Origin: Abelmoschus esculentus
Lineage: Eukaryota; Streptophyta; Magnoliopsida; Malvales; Malvaceae
Direction: 5' to 3'
DNA: 64,000 nucleotides
Assembly (NCBI GenBank): GCA_035048815.1
Contig: JAUCBN010000014.1
Location: 18,707,501 to 18,771,500 of the forward strand
Under the pieces are notes generated by a model. It was not told where the DNA came from. It did no database searches and was given only the letters and a program-made list of their open reading frames with translations. The position numbers and the translations under genes are program-made. Shown one piece after another: positions 47,632-58,400 of this stretch. Position 1 is the first letter of the stretch. The number at the start of each line of letters is the position of its first letter.

Positions 47632-48311
47632 TTGTGCTCGACCAATCTGCAGATGTGTTTTATGCACAACATAGCAAATTGTTTTTTCCTTTTTTCTTTA
47701 ACCATGAACAAGTTAGATCTCTTAGGTGTCTACATAAAATTGTATTTTGCTTTTAAAGGTGGAATTTTTGTACTAGATACAACTGTGATATTAAAGTTAA
47801 CGTTGTGCAGTTATTCAAACCTTGTTCTTGTGTTAAGGGAGAAGGAATGGGATGGAAAACCTCTCTTTTTGTTTTTCTGCGAAAAAAACAAAAATAGAAA
47901 TTGATCATCTCTCATTTTTTAAAGGATTCTCTCTATCTTGGGCTTGAAATCTAGACGGGTAGCCTTGAGGGGTCCTGAATTCTCGATGGATCTTCCGGTG
48001 GGCGGAGTGCTAGCTGGTTGTGCTCTTGTGAACTCTATTCATGATTTGCTCTCACGACACTGGAAAAAGAAGGTTTGTCACATTCGGTGAGAGATGAACT
48101 CTATTGTGGATAAGTTGGGTGCGGCGGACGGCGGTACGAGGGCTACCGGCTGGGGAAGGTTTTTCATAATGTGCCGCTCCCTGATGTAGTAGCTAGAGAG
48201 GAACATATGAGTACTTAGGCGATGCCTTGATTCTGTATTAGCGAAAAACATATTGCATTACACTGTAGGATTTACTTCTAGATTCGCCCCTGCTCGTGTT
48301 CTTATCGATTC
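47632..48311. other. Spacer, ELP5 3' end and PPR promoter
   Basis: The first ~300 bases are the probable ELP5 3' UTR. The rest carries an RNase H-like relic (47960-48215) directly before the PPR gene. No intact gene. Confidence 0.6.
47960..48215 (+). pseudogene. RNase H-like relic of a retroelement
   Basis: Around 47979 one frame reads FSMDLPVGGVLAGCALVNSIHDLLSRHWKKKVCHIR, stop, EMNSIVDKLGA, and a shifted frame ends FHNVPLPDVVAREE. This is the layout of the plant RNase H module found in LINEs and domesticated RVT_3 genes (LVNxIxxLLxRxWxVxxxHxxREaNxxADxLA). The catalytic end is lost and there is a stop. It sits in the PPR promoter. Confidence 0.55.
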
Positions 48312-50501
48312 ATGGCTTCAAGTCCTTCAATTCTTACAAAAATTTCACACCCTTTTCTTTCGCTTTCTTCTCTTTATCCCACAAAACCCACACTGTTCGA
48401 TTTCGCGACAGTTCAATCATTCAATTTTCTCAGAAACTTATCTTCAAATGCTGATTCAACTACTTTTTACAACTTCAATTTCGATTCCTTTTTTGCCAAT
48501 TTAATCGACAACTCTTCCCAAAAAACCAACTTAGAACAAGTTCATGCTAAGGTTTTCCTCCTCGGTATCCAGCAACGCGGGTTTTTAATCACAAAATTAA
48601 TAAACGCGGCTGTGAACCTTGGGGAGATCGGCTATGCACGTAAAGTGTTCGATGAATTTTCTGACCCTGATGTGTTTGTATGGAATGCTATCATTAGAGG
48701 TTATTCTAAGTATAATTTGTTTGTTGATGCTATTGAAATGTACTACAGAATGCAAGTTTTATGGGTCAGTCCTGACGGTTATACCCTCCCTCATGTTCTT
48801 AAAGCTTGTGGTGGATTACCAAGTCTCAAAATGGGGCAACAAGTTCATGGGCAGATATTTAGGCTAGGTTTTGAAAAGGATGTATTTGTGCAGAATGGGG
48901 TTGTTGCATTTTATGCAAAATGTGGAAAAATTGCCAGTGCCAAGGTTGTTTTTGAGAGGCTAGAGATTAGGAATGTTGTTTCTTGGACTTCCATGGTTTC
49001 AGGGTATGCTCAGAATGGAGAGCCTATAGAGGCTTTAAGGACTTTTGATGAAATGCGTGAAACAGGTGTAATGCCAGATTGGATAGCTCTTGTTAGTGTT
49101 ATTAAGGCGCATACAGATGTAGAAGATTTGGAACATGGGAAATCTATTCATGGTACTGTGATTAAGATGGGGCTTGAACTGGAGTCTGACTTGCTCATTG
49201 CGTTGACCGCTATGTATGCAAAATGTGGGCAACTAATGGTTGCAAAATCCCTTTTTAATCAAATGAAGGTTCCTAATTTGATTTTGTGGAACGTCATGAT
49301 CTCTGGTTATGCCAAGAATGGTTGTGCTGATGAAGCCGTCAAACTTTTTCGTGATATGGTTTCCCGCAATATCAGAACTGATTCCATAACAGCCAGGTCT
49401 GCTGTTTTAGCTTGTGCACAAGTTGGTTCTTTTGAGTTAGCTAGATGGATAGACAATTATATTAGTAAAAGTGAGCACAAAGATGATATTTTTGTCAACT
49501 CAGCTCTCATTGATATGTATGCAAAATGTGGAAATGTTGATATGGCCCGTATGGTCTTCGATAGAACACTTGATAAGGATGTTGTTGTATGGAGCGCCAT
49601 GATTGTGGGATATGGATTGCATGGTAGAGGGCGAGAAGCTTTAGACCTTTATCAGTTGATGAATCAGGCTGGTGTCCGTCCTAATGATGTGACTTTTCTT
49701 GGACTTCTCACAGCTTGCAACCATTCAGGTCTTGTGGAGGATGGATGGCAACTTTTCCACTCTATGAAAGACTATGGAATCGAGCCCCGTCACCAGCATT
49801 ATGCATGTGTGGTTGATCTTCTTGGACGTTCTGGTTATCTAGATCAAGCTTATGATTTTATTATGAACATGCCAATAGAACCAGGTGTATCAGTATGGGG
49901 TGCACTTCTAAGTGCTTGCAAGATACATCGCCATGTGACACTCGGAGAATATGCCGCAGAACGGCTATTCTCACTCGAATCTTATAATACAGGTCATTAC
50001 GTGCAGCTTTCCAATCTCTATGCATCTGCAAGAATGTGGGATCGTGTTGCAAAGGTACGAGTTTTGATGAGAGAGATGGGACTAAGCAAGGACCTGGGGT
50101 ATAGTTTAATCGAGATCAATGGGAAACTTGAAGCATTCCGCGTAGGAGACAAGTCACACCGGCGATCAAAGGAGATATACGAGGAACTTGAGTCACTAGA
50201 GAGGAGGTTGAAGCAAGCTGGATTTGTTCCAGATACATATTCTTCGTTGCATGATTTGAACGATGAAGAGATGGAGGAAACCCTTTGCAATCACAGTGAA
50301 AGGCTAGCAATTGCATACGGGCTAATAAGTACTGCACAGGGAACTCCACTCAGGATAACAAAGAATCTTCGGGCATGTATTAATTGCCATTCAGCCACTA
50401 AGCTTATCTCAAAGCTTGTTAACAGGGAAATCATTGTGAGGGATGCAAACCGTTTTCATCACTTTAAGGATGGAGTTTGTTCTTGTGGGGATTATTGGTA
50501 G
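48312..50501 (+). CDS. MEF22: DYW-type PPR protein, MEF22-like
   Basis: This intronless frame encodes 729 aa, as usual for PLS-class PPR genes. An N-terminal region rich in Ser/Phe/Thr looks like an organelle presequence. From about residue 75, tandem PPR motifs follow (e.g. DVFVWNAIIRGYSKY, NVVSWTSMVSGYAQNGE, NLILWNVMISGYAKNG, DVVVWSAMIVGYGLHG). Then come E/E+ domains (GVSVWGALLSACKIH, GHYVQLSNLYA) and a DYW domain with the deaminase HxE (His661, Glu663), CxxCH (Cys689, Cys692) and the exact C-terminal DYW. DYW domains deaminate C to U in organelle RNA. Across its length it resembles Arabidopsis MEF22 (At3g12770), a mitochondrial editing factor; orthology is from memory. All catalytic positions are present. 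Confidence 0.92.
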   Translation: MASSPSILTKISHPFLSLSSLYPTKPTLFDFATVQSFNFLRNLSSNADSTTFYNFNFDSFFANLIDNSSQKTNLEQVHAKVFLLGIQQRGFLITKLINAAVNLGEIGYARKVFDEFSDPDVFVWNAIIRGYSKYNLFVDAIEMYYRMQVLWVSPDGYTLPHVLKACGGLPSLKMGQQVHGQIFRLGFEKDVFVQNGVVAFYAKCGKIASAKVVFERLEIRNVVSWTSMVSGYAQNGEPIEALRTFDEMRETGVMPDWIALVSVIKAHTDVEDLEHGKSIHGTVIKMGLELESDLLIALTAMYAKCGQLMVAKSLFNQMKVPNLILWNVMISGYAKNGCADEAVKLFRDMVSRNIRTDSITARSAVLACAQVGSFELARWIDNYISKSEHKDDIFVNSALIDMYAKCGNVDMARMVFDRTLDKDVVVWSAMIVGYGLHGRGREALDLYQLMNQAGVRPNDVTFLGLLTACNHSGLVEDGWQLFHSMKDYGIEPRHQHYACVVDLLGRSGYLDQAYDFIMNMPIEPGVSVWGALLSACKIHRHVTLGEYAAERLFSLESYNTGHYVQLSNLYASARMWDRVAKVRVLMREMGLSKDLGYSLIEINGKLEAFRVGDKSHRRSKEIYEELESLERRLKQAGFVPDTYSSLHDLNDEEMEETLCNHSERLAIAYGLISTAQGTPLRITKNLRACINCHSATKLISKLVNREIIVRDANRFHHFKDGVCSCGDYW

Positions 50502-52399
50502 AAATACAAGCTGTTCACAATTAGCAAGAGCATTCTGGTATGTTCAGCCTACACCATGTATCTGTGCAACTCTACATATCTATCATTCAGTATTTTTAGA
50601 TCGAAGATACATATTCACTATTCTTTAGTTTAATCTTTAATTGATTATACATTTAATAAATTTTTAGTTTAGCAAGTGAAGGGAAATGACGGTCGATTGC
50701 AGCAAGTAGTAGCTTGAGATTCTGAATATAAAGAAAATGAAAAATAAGAAAAAAATAAAAATAATACTATATAAGGATTCAAAATATGCTATTTTGGGGG
50801 AAAAAGTTATTTAAAAAAAATGATGTTTTTGGTGTTATAATATTATTAACTATTTAATAATAGAGTAATTAGAATATGAATATTTGAAAGTTTAATGATT
50901 AAATTAAAAGATTTTAAACTTTAATAATCAAATTAAGAATGATAAGAAAGTTGAGTAATGTGATTTGTAACCTATCCCTTAACATATATTCTTGTGTGTG
51001 GTGTTGAGAACTATCATCTCTATTGCTTTTTAAATCTTGAAATCATATTGTATTTTATTGAAATAAAAAAGTATAACCTTAACTATGTAACTAATGAGAG
51101 AATTTTAGGGATTATGTAAAATAAACCTCAAACATAAATTAAAAAGAAAACTTAAAAGTACAATGGTACTATAATAGATGAAGTCTTCTTTTAAATCTAA
51201 TATTTATCGTTCATAGTAATTTAGTAATCGTTAATAATATTTATTATCTCTATTTGATTAGATGTTTTAAAGATGATGGAGAGACGAACGAACTATAAAA
51301 ACTTATACATTATTTTACAAACCAAATCTAAAGACATTGACAAACAATCACAAAAAAGAACTTAATTATTAAAAGACTGTCAACGATCGAAAATCAAATA
51401 CGAACAACATGAGAATCTTTATACGAACACAAGTCTATCACAAAAATAGATACAATGTATCATAAAACTGAAAAAAAAATATGTCATAAAAGCAGAGTAA
51501 AATATACCATAAGAAAAGAGTTAAAACTTGTCACAAAGACAAATGAATATACATAAAAAATCTTTAAAAAAAATTCAATTTTTTAATTAAAAATTAAAAT
51601 TAAAATAAATATAAAATGTATAAAAAACGATAAAAAAACATATTATAAAATAAAATCATTCTTAGTTAATAAAAAATTAATAATCGACTACTTATTAAAA
51701 TTAATATCTCCGTTGGCTAAACAAAACTAAAAAAAATACCGTTTATGTTTTATTTTTAGACTCTCCCACTCAGCTGGTATGAATCATATTGTTATTTTTT
51801 AAATAAAATGTCAAAATTGTAATTTTAAGCGTCTAGGGTTTTGAGATTGTTTCAATTTCATTTTCAGTCAGCGGCAGTCAGCGGACCCGTCTTTTAACCC
51901 GACCCATCCCGGTAGTAAATAAATTGTTAATAACAACAAGAATACTCAATACCAGTCTCTCTCAAAAGGATTTAGGTTTTCGTTGTTGAAAGGAAATCGG
52001 ATTGGGCAATCGGAAGGAAGGCGGAAAGCCGGAGATTGAAAGTGCGGATGAAGATTTGATTCAAGTTTCAATTGAGCCCCAACCTCGGCCTTAGGCAGGT
52101 AAACAAAATGAAATGCAGATAGTGGGACTGGGACTGGGACTTTGTAAATGAGGAATTTTGTTGTTTTGATTTGTTTGACTGCTCTCACCATTCATCAATG
52201 TGGAAAAAGGAAGATGGAAAAAGGGGATTCCCAGGCCAAAATCGTAGGGGATTCTGCTGCTTCGATTGATTCGTATAATGACATAACACCCTCTGTTTCT
52301 TTGTTTTTTTTTTTTTTTTTTTTTTATGTTTGTGCGTTTATATCAGGAAATTATACGAAAATCTCTTCAGCGAAAGAAAGAAAGAAAGAAAGAAAGAAA
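50502..52399. other. Spacer and SUA leader
   Basis: The first 1.4 kb is AT-rich with no gene. From about 51940 the sequence is GC-richer and looks like a SUA 5' UTR exon ending ...GGCAG|GTAAAC (donor at 52101), with a leader intron containing a long T tract and ending at an AG near 52370. This leader intron is inferred, not proven. Confidence 0.5.
52304..52325. repeat. Poly-T tract in SUA leader
   Basis: A run of about 22 T's. It would serve as an extreme polypyrimidine tract for a leader-intron acceptor at about 52370. Confidence 0.9.
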
Positions 52400-52400
52400 A
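52372..52400. repeat. (GAAA)n abutting the SUA start codon
   Basis: Seven GAAA units end directly in the initiator ATG, whose A is the last base of the array. Length change would alter only the leader. Confidence 0.9.
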
Positions 52401-55400
52401 TGGACCCTGGTCGCTACCCTGTTCAACAAGGACATGGATGGGATAATAACAGCGTAATTGTGGTTTCCTCTTTTATAATCAAATCACCTATATGGGTTTG
52501 GGATCATTCTCTCATCCCCTTATACACATATGAAACAAAGCCCTGCGGCACTCAGGATATCGACTCTCCATTTGCCTAATTCATATTACTTTCTTTCATT
52601 GACATAGCTTCTCTATTCAATCCACAGGCTCTTGAGGGTTTTCCTGGTGTTCTTGACCACAATTACCGGTGAGTGCTCGCCCACTTCCCTTTCATCGTCT
52701 CCACAGTAAAATTTGACATTGAATTTCTTTCTTTTTTGTGCTTCCCTACACAGGTATATGGTTCACTAGTTATTTGTTGAAATAAGTCAAATAACCCTAT
52801 TTTATGTTGCCTTGTTGATTTAAAGCTGTTACTACCAGTTCTCTGATTTCATCTTGATATTGAATTACTTATTTACACCAAGATTTGACTTCATTATATC
52901 ACATTTTATCTTTCCTCTTCCACTCTCTTTCTTACTGTAACAGGGTCAGTGGTTCATATGATGAAAGGAGATATCTAGATGAAAGATACTCGAAGGATAA
53001 TGTGTATTTCAGAAGTTCTTACCACAGAGATTTTCCTGAGAGGGATAACCAATCCGCTCCTCCTGCAGCTTCTGGTATCTGGTCTCAATCAAGGAGGACA
53101 ACGTATGAGGAAGAATATCCCCACAATCGGGATTCTAGGCGTCACCAGAAGCCTTATGCTGATTCATATAGTGACATGGATGCATTTCGTGATCGTGAGA
53201 TCACTCAATTTCAAGATTTTGATAAGCATCGAGATGGATACCGTGGTGTTGACAACTTTCGTGATCATGAATTTGACAGGCCCTCTAGGTTTGGGGGACG
53301 CGAACGAGATATCTCAAATGATGATTACGATTATAGGCCACGCATTTCTCATCACAGCAGGGACAACAGCCGTGAGAGGGATTATGAATATGGCCGACAT
53401 AGTTATGATTCTGATTATGAAAGAAGCAGTCGAAGAGAGGGCAATTGGAGGAGACGTGATCGAGATCACTTGAGTAGAGAGAGAGATCAGAGTCCACATA
53501 AAAGACATGAGAGGTCTCGTTCACGATCCCGTGGACGTGATGATCGTCCTAGATCAAGGTCACCTCGAGGTCGAAACCATGGGCACTGCCATCGTGAGGA
53601 CAGCTGCAATGATGGTCAGAATGATAAGACTGAGAAGCGAAGGGACCGTGAAGAGAAATATCAACATGAACATTATTGTGCGGTCTGGTTCATTTTCCTT
53701 GTTCTTTGTGCTGCTGCTGCTGCATTTTTTGAAGTTGTGAATTTGAGAAAAAGTTTTGCTCTCTCTCAGGCACCATCTGCAACTGTTGTTGTAAAGGGTC
53801 TCTCACAAAAAACAACCGAAGAAGATCTGTACCAGATTCTTGTAATATTTTCCTCTTTTTTGGTTGAATGTTCTTATTGTCAAAATATACAAGTGATGTT
53901 TCTCAATTTATGTGGCTATCAGGCTGAATGGGGGCCACTACGCCATGTACGAATCATCAAAGAGAGACATTCTGGAATTTCTCGTGGATTTGCTTTTATC
54001 GATTTTCCTTCTGTGGTACTCATCCTTTTTAACTAGTCAATGCTTTCCATTCAGTTTGTTGAATGTCTTATGAGGGAAATTGCTTCTGGAACAGGGAGCA
54101 GCAAGCACTATGATGGAGATGGTTGGTGATGGTCTTGTTGTTGACGGTCGGAAGCTTTTCTTCGAGTACAGGTAAATTTTCATTCTACAATCATGATTGA
54201 AGTTTCCAATGCGGATCAATTTTATTAAATATTCTGCTAGGTTTAAGGGAAAATATTTTACTGTCCTTTTTGCTTTCCTTTGTTGGTTGGTTTGATAGTA
54301 GAAAACAGGTTAATTTGAGGGCAACAGTGTTGCTTCAAAGTAATGACTATTGATGTATAATTCAAGATATCTGCAAAGCAGCAAACAGGGAGCTTTTGTT
54401 GCTGGAATGCTTCTTATCAACTGTAAATCTTAAAATGGAAACTGAATTAGAGAGCTGATCTGAATATATAAGTGAGCTCTGAACTTTGGATTTATATGTT
54501 ATGAGACCCCATGCAATGGAAATATGAAATTGCTTATATTTCCCCCTTAGATGTCTATATGCACCTTTTTGAAATTAGAATCACTCGTTCCTATTGCTTA
54601 TTGAGTGATGCACACACGCACACACTATATAAAGCTTCTTTATCTTGATGAATTGATATGGTCCTAAATTTAATGAAATTTTCTCTCTATTTTTGTTCTT
54701 TTTTCTTCTTTTGATTTTCTGAATTCTGATGAAGGAAAAGAAAGGAAGCTCTCTATTATATGAATCATTTTTGTTTTTTCTACTGTTAGTTTGCGTGTGA
54801 AATACATTGAAACCTTTTCCGTTGCAGTAGTAAGCCAACTGGAGGAACTGGTGGATCTTTTGGTAATGATATTGCTGTGAAGTTGGGCCATTCTAATCAT
54901 AGGGGCATCACAGTACCTTGTGATTGGATGTGCACCATATGTGGATGTGTCAATTTTGCACGGCGAACTTCATGTTTTCAGGTCAGTTTTTATTCACACT
55001 CATTCTGATTTTATTGTTATAAATTTTAACTGTTTGGAATGGAGTCAGTGATGCATCATACATTTACATGTCTGCTATTTCACACCACTTGGTCAAGAAG
55101 CTGTAGTTATAATTTGTTAGCTTTATGTTGCTTTGGATGAATGCATACCAGAATGTGTTGCTAGAAGCTATGGTATGGATGCTCTGGGGTTGCAAATGAA
55201 AAAGTTGCAGTGCACTTCATATTGGATGTTGAAAGCTTGATATGATTATGAACTCAAGTTTAATTGCTAAATCCAATTATTGTTAATCTAGTTCTTTTAC
55301 TTGGTGGTGCATTGGTTTAGTGTAAATTTGCTCTTTTTTCTGTGATTATGTCCCTAGATTATGCTGAGTTATTGATGTGTCCTTTCTCTTGCCCTTTTGT

Positions 55401-58400
55401 ATAGTGCAATGAGCCACGCACAGATGATGCTCCAGCAGCTGACATATCTTTATCACATTCAACATCCTTAGGAAAGAAAGGAACTGAGCCAGGTCGGTAG
55501 TTGCTGTTGTTTTGAGGTAAGCTTGTATAATTGTTTGTGTAATTGCCCCAACTTATTAAGTTGACATGTAATTAGGTCCTACTCATGTACTTGTTGTTCG
55601 TGGTTTGGATGAAAATGCTGATGAGGAAATGCTCCGTTATGAGTTCTCTAAACATGCTCCAATTAAGGTTTATGTTTTTATTATAATTCTAATTTGACAG
55701 TAAACTCTCTTTTATAGTAGCTACAAAATCTTATGGAATTAATCTGCAGGATCTTCGCCTTGTTAGAGACAAGTTCACTCATGTGTCAAGGGGGTTTGCT
55801 TTTGTTCATTTCCATTCGGTACATCTTGCTTCTTTATGGCATTGTTTTCCTATAAAAGCTGTAAATATCAGTGACTTATAAATAAAGCTGACTTTAATAA
55901 GTATCAAATTTATGAACACATTTAATATTTATCATATTTATTGCACGGGTAGGTAAAAATGTTGTTGCACGCTTTCAAAGAGCGCTTTCATTTTTACAAC
56001 AAATAATTAACATTTTAGGGCTTTGCACATTTTTTCCAGATATTGAGTTTTTATGCATTTATTTCACAATGTATATCCTAATAATGGAATAGGAGATTAT
56101 TCTATTAAAATAGTGTTCTTTTTCAGAACTATTTTACTTCATCAATCTTGCATGTGAAGAATGTTATCAACTCTCCTTGTTTCTTGCATAAGTGAACAGA
56201 ACAGCTTAGCTGTAGGCAATGGAGAGAAAATATCTGCATCTGCAGGTTGCTTCTACTGATCTCGTTTCATCAATTTTACTTCTAACTAAAGGTCTTAAAA
56301 TAAACAGAACAGCATTATTTGACACATTACTGACTGCATCATGGGGCTGTCGGTACTATACAATGCTTGTAACTTTGTGCTCTGTTACAAGATGTGTGAA
56401 TGCTATGGTTGAGTTATATTTTTCTGCCTTTATTGTTTTCCTCTATAGAATGTTTTAAATTGCCAGCAGAAGGGTAAAGAAAGAAATATATATATATATA
56501 TATATATATATTTAGCAGTTTTGGTTGCCAAAACTTGTTTTAACATATAAGCATGAGTGAACATGTTTGATATCATGTAGATTGGTGATGCCACAAAAGC
56601 TCTAGAAGCTACAAATGGAACAACGCTTGAGAAAAATGGGCAAATCCTAAGAGTAGCATATGCAAAGAGCATTCTTGGGCCTGGATCAGGGGCTTCACAA
56701 TCAAGCAGCCTTGCAGCTGCTGCGATCGAGGCTGCAGCATTTTCTCAACAGGTGTTTGATGGTCTCTTTAGCTTTAATGAAGATGTCAGCTATGTTTATT
56801 TTTGGTTTAGAAAATCATATTTGCTGCCATGTAGTGTAGGAGCATTTGCGTGAAACCTCTAACCTCGATCATGTGTTTACTGTTTACAAATGCATCTTAT
56901 TGTTTGGTTATCTCTTCAGCATGATGCTTTACATTTATTTCTCCCATTTTTGAAAAAATTGGTTATTGTAGCAGATTTCTGCAAAGTAAACTAAGAGCAT
57001 AACTGCATAAGACACCCTTAATTTTCTTAAGGAAATGAGAGGAGTACAGCAAGCACATTAGAAAACTTAAGGTTATAAAACCTCTGTTTCTTTCTACTAA
57101 TTCATGAAAATAATAAAGAATAATGCATCTGTAAATATTTTTACCGTTTATTTATACTAGGTTTATAAATGATTTTTTAATCCTAGCCCAAGATCTAAAA
57201 TCTCAAGTTTAATGGGCCTCAGCTTGCTGGGTTAGCTTCTAGGCTAGATAATCTTTTCAATTGTGGCATATTTCTACTATTTGGTGTTCTTGAATCTTAA
57301 AAGAAGCAATCAGAATGTAGTTCCACAGATAGGATAGGAAACCATTCAACCTACTTTGTTGACAATACAATTGCTTTCATAGTGTTTCATCTTCTCTATT
57401 GTAGGAAAACTGAGCAAAGTATGTGTATCTCTTTTCATAATTTTATTAGCATTTATCCCGTTTGTTTTAGAAGTGTACGAAATGTAAGATTCATGAATAT
57501 TTTCCCCATAGTGAAAAAGTCTATTTGATATTGACATATAGTTTTCAATGATCAGTTGTGTATTCTAATATATTAAAATTTTCATGTATTTTATATGGTT
57601 AGTTTACTGTTCTTCTGTTGCAATTCATGGTGTGTACAATTTAGCAAGGTTGCTAAAAGTTTGGCCTGTAAATACCCTTGAGTTATCCGAGTGGGTCTGC
57701 TCTATTGCAACCATAATAATTCTCTATAGTTTAATTAATGTTGATCTCTCCATACGGGAACACTAAACTTGATGCCTTTTTTCAAAAAAGGAGAAAATAG
57801 TTTTGAATATCGGGTCTTGTATTTTGTAGCTAATGGAGGTGAAATGCTAAAACAGAACCTACTAGTGTTGTGGCTAGTGTTCATAGTGACATTATCAGAC
57901 AGGTGCCTTCATTTTCTTGATTCAGTTTTGTATGTTCAATCTACTGTTGTACAGAACCTACTTTAACCCCTTTAAGCTAGAAAGCCAGCCCCAAAATGTT
58001 CCTAATTAGTTTTCAATGATTTGCATATTTCTTTCCTTCTTTTTTAGCTTTATATTTACACAGTGCACAGTATATTTCCTTCTTCCTAGTTCATCTTAGT
58101 TCCAAATGCTTTTTGTACTTAGTATTGTCCTTTATCCTTTAGTATGATGCTGTTGGATGGACACCAAAGGAATATAACCCAGATGACAAACAGTCTACTA
58201 GCTGGCAGGAGGAAGTTGTTGGTTCAGTTCCAGTTCAACAAGATGGTTCAGCCTTGCATTCTGGATTTGTGTGGGATGAAGCCTCTGGTTACTACTTTGA
58301 TGCTGCTTCTGGGTTTTACTACGATGGAAATACAGGTTTATTTTTGCGTTTTCTTCTAGCTTTTCATGACAGCCTTTTTCTCTCTCTATTTTTGGTACAT

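Noticed and set aside
52885..54036. Single 383-residue open frame through the SUA RS/RRM1 region
   Set aside because: It reads through two introns. Family alignment and splice sites place introns at 53683-53769 and 53842-53922.
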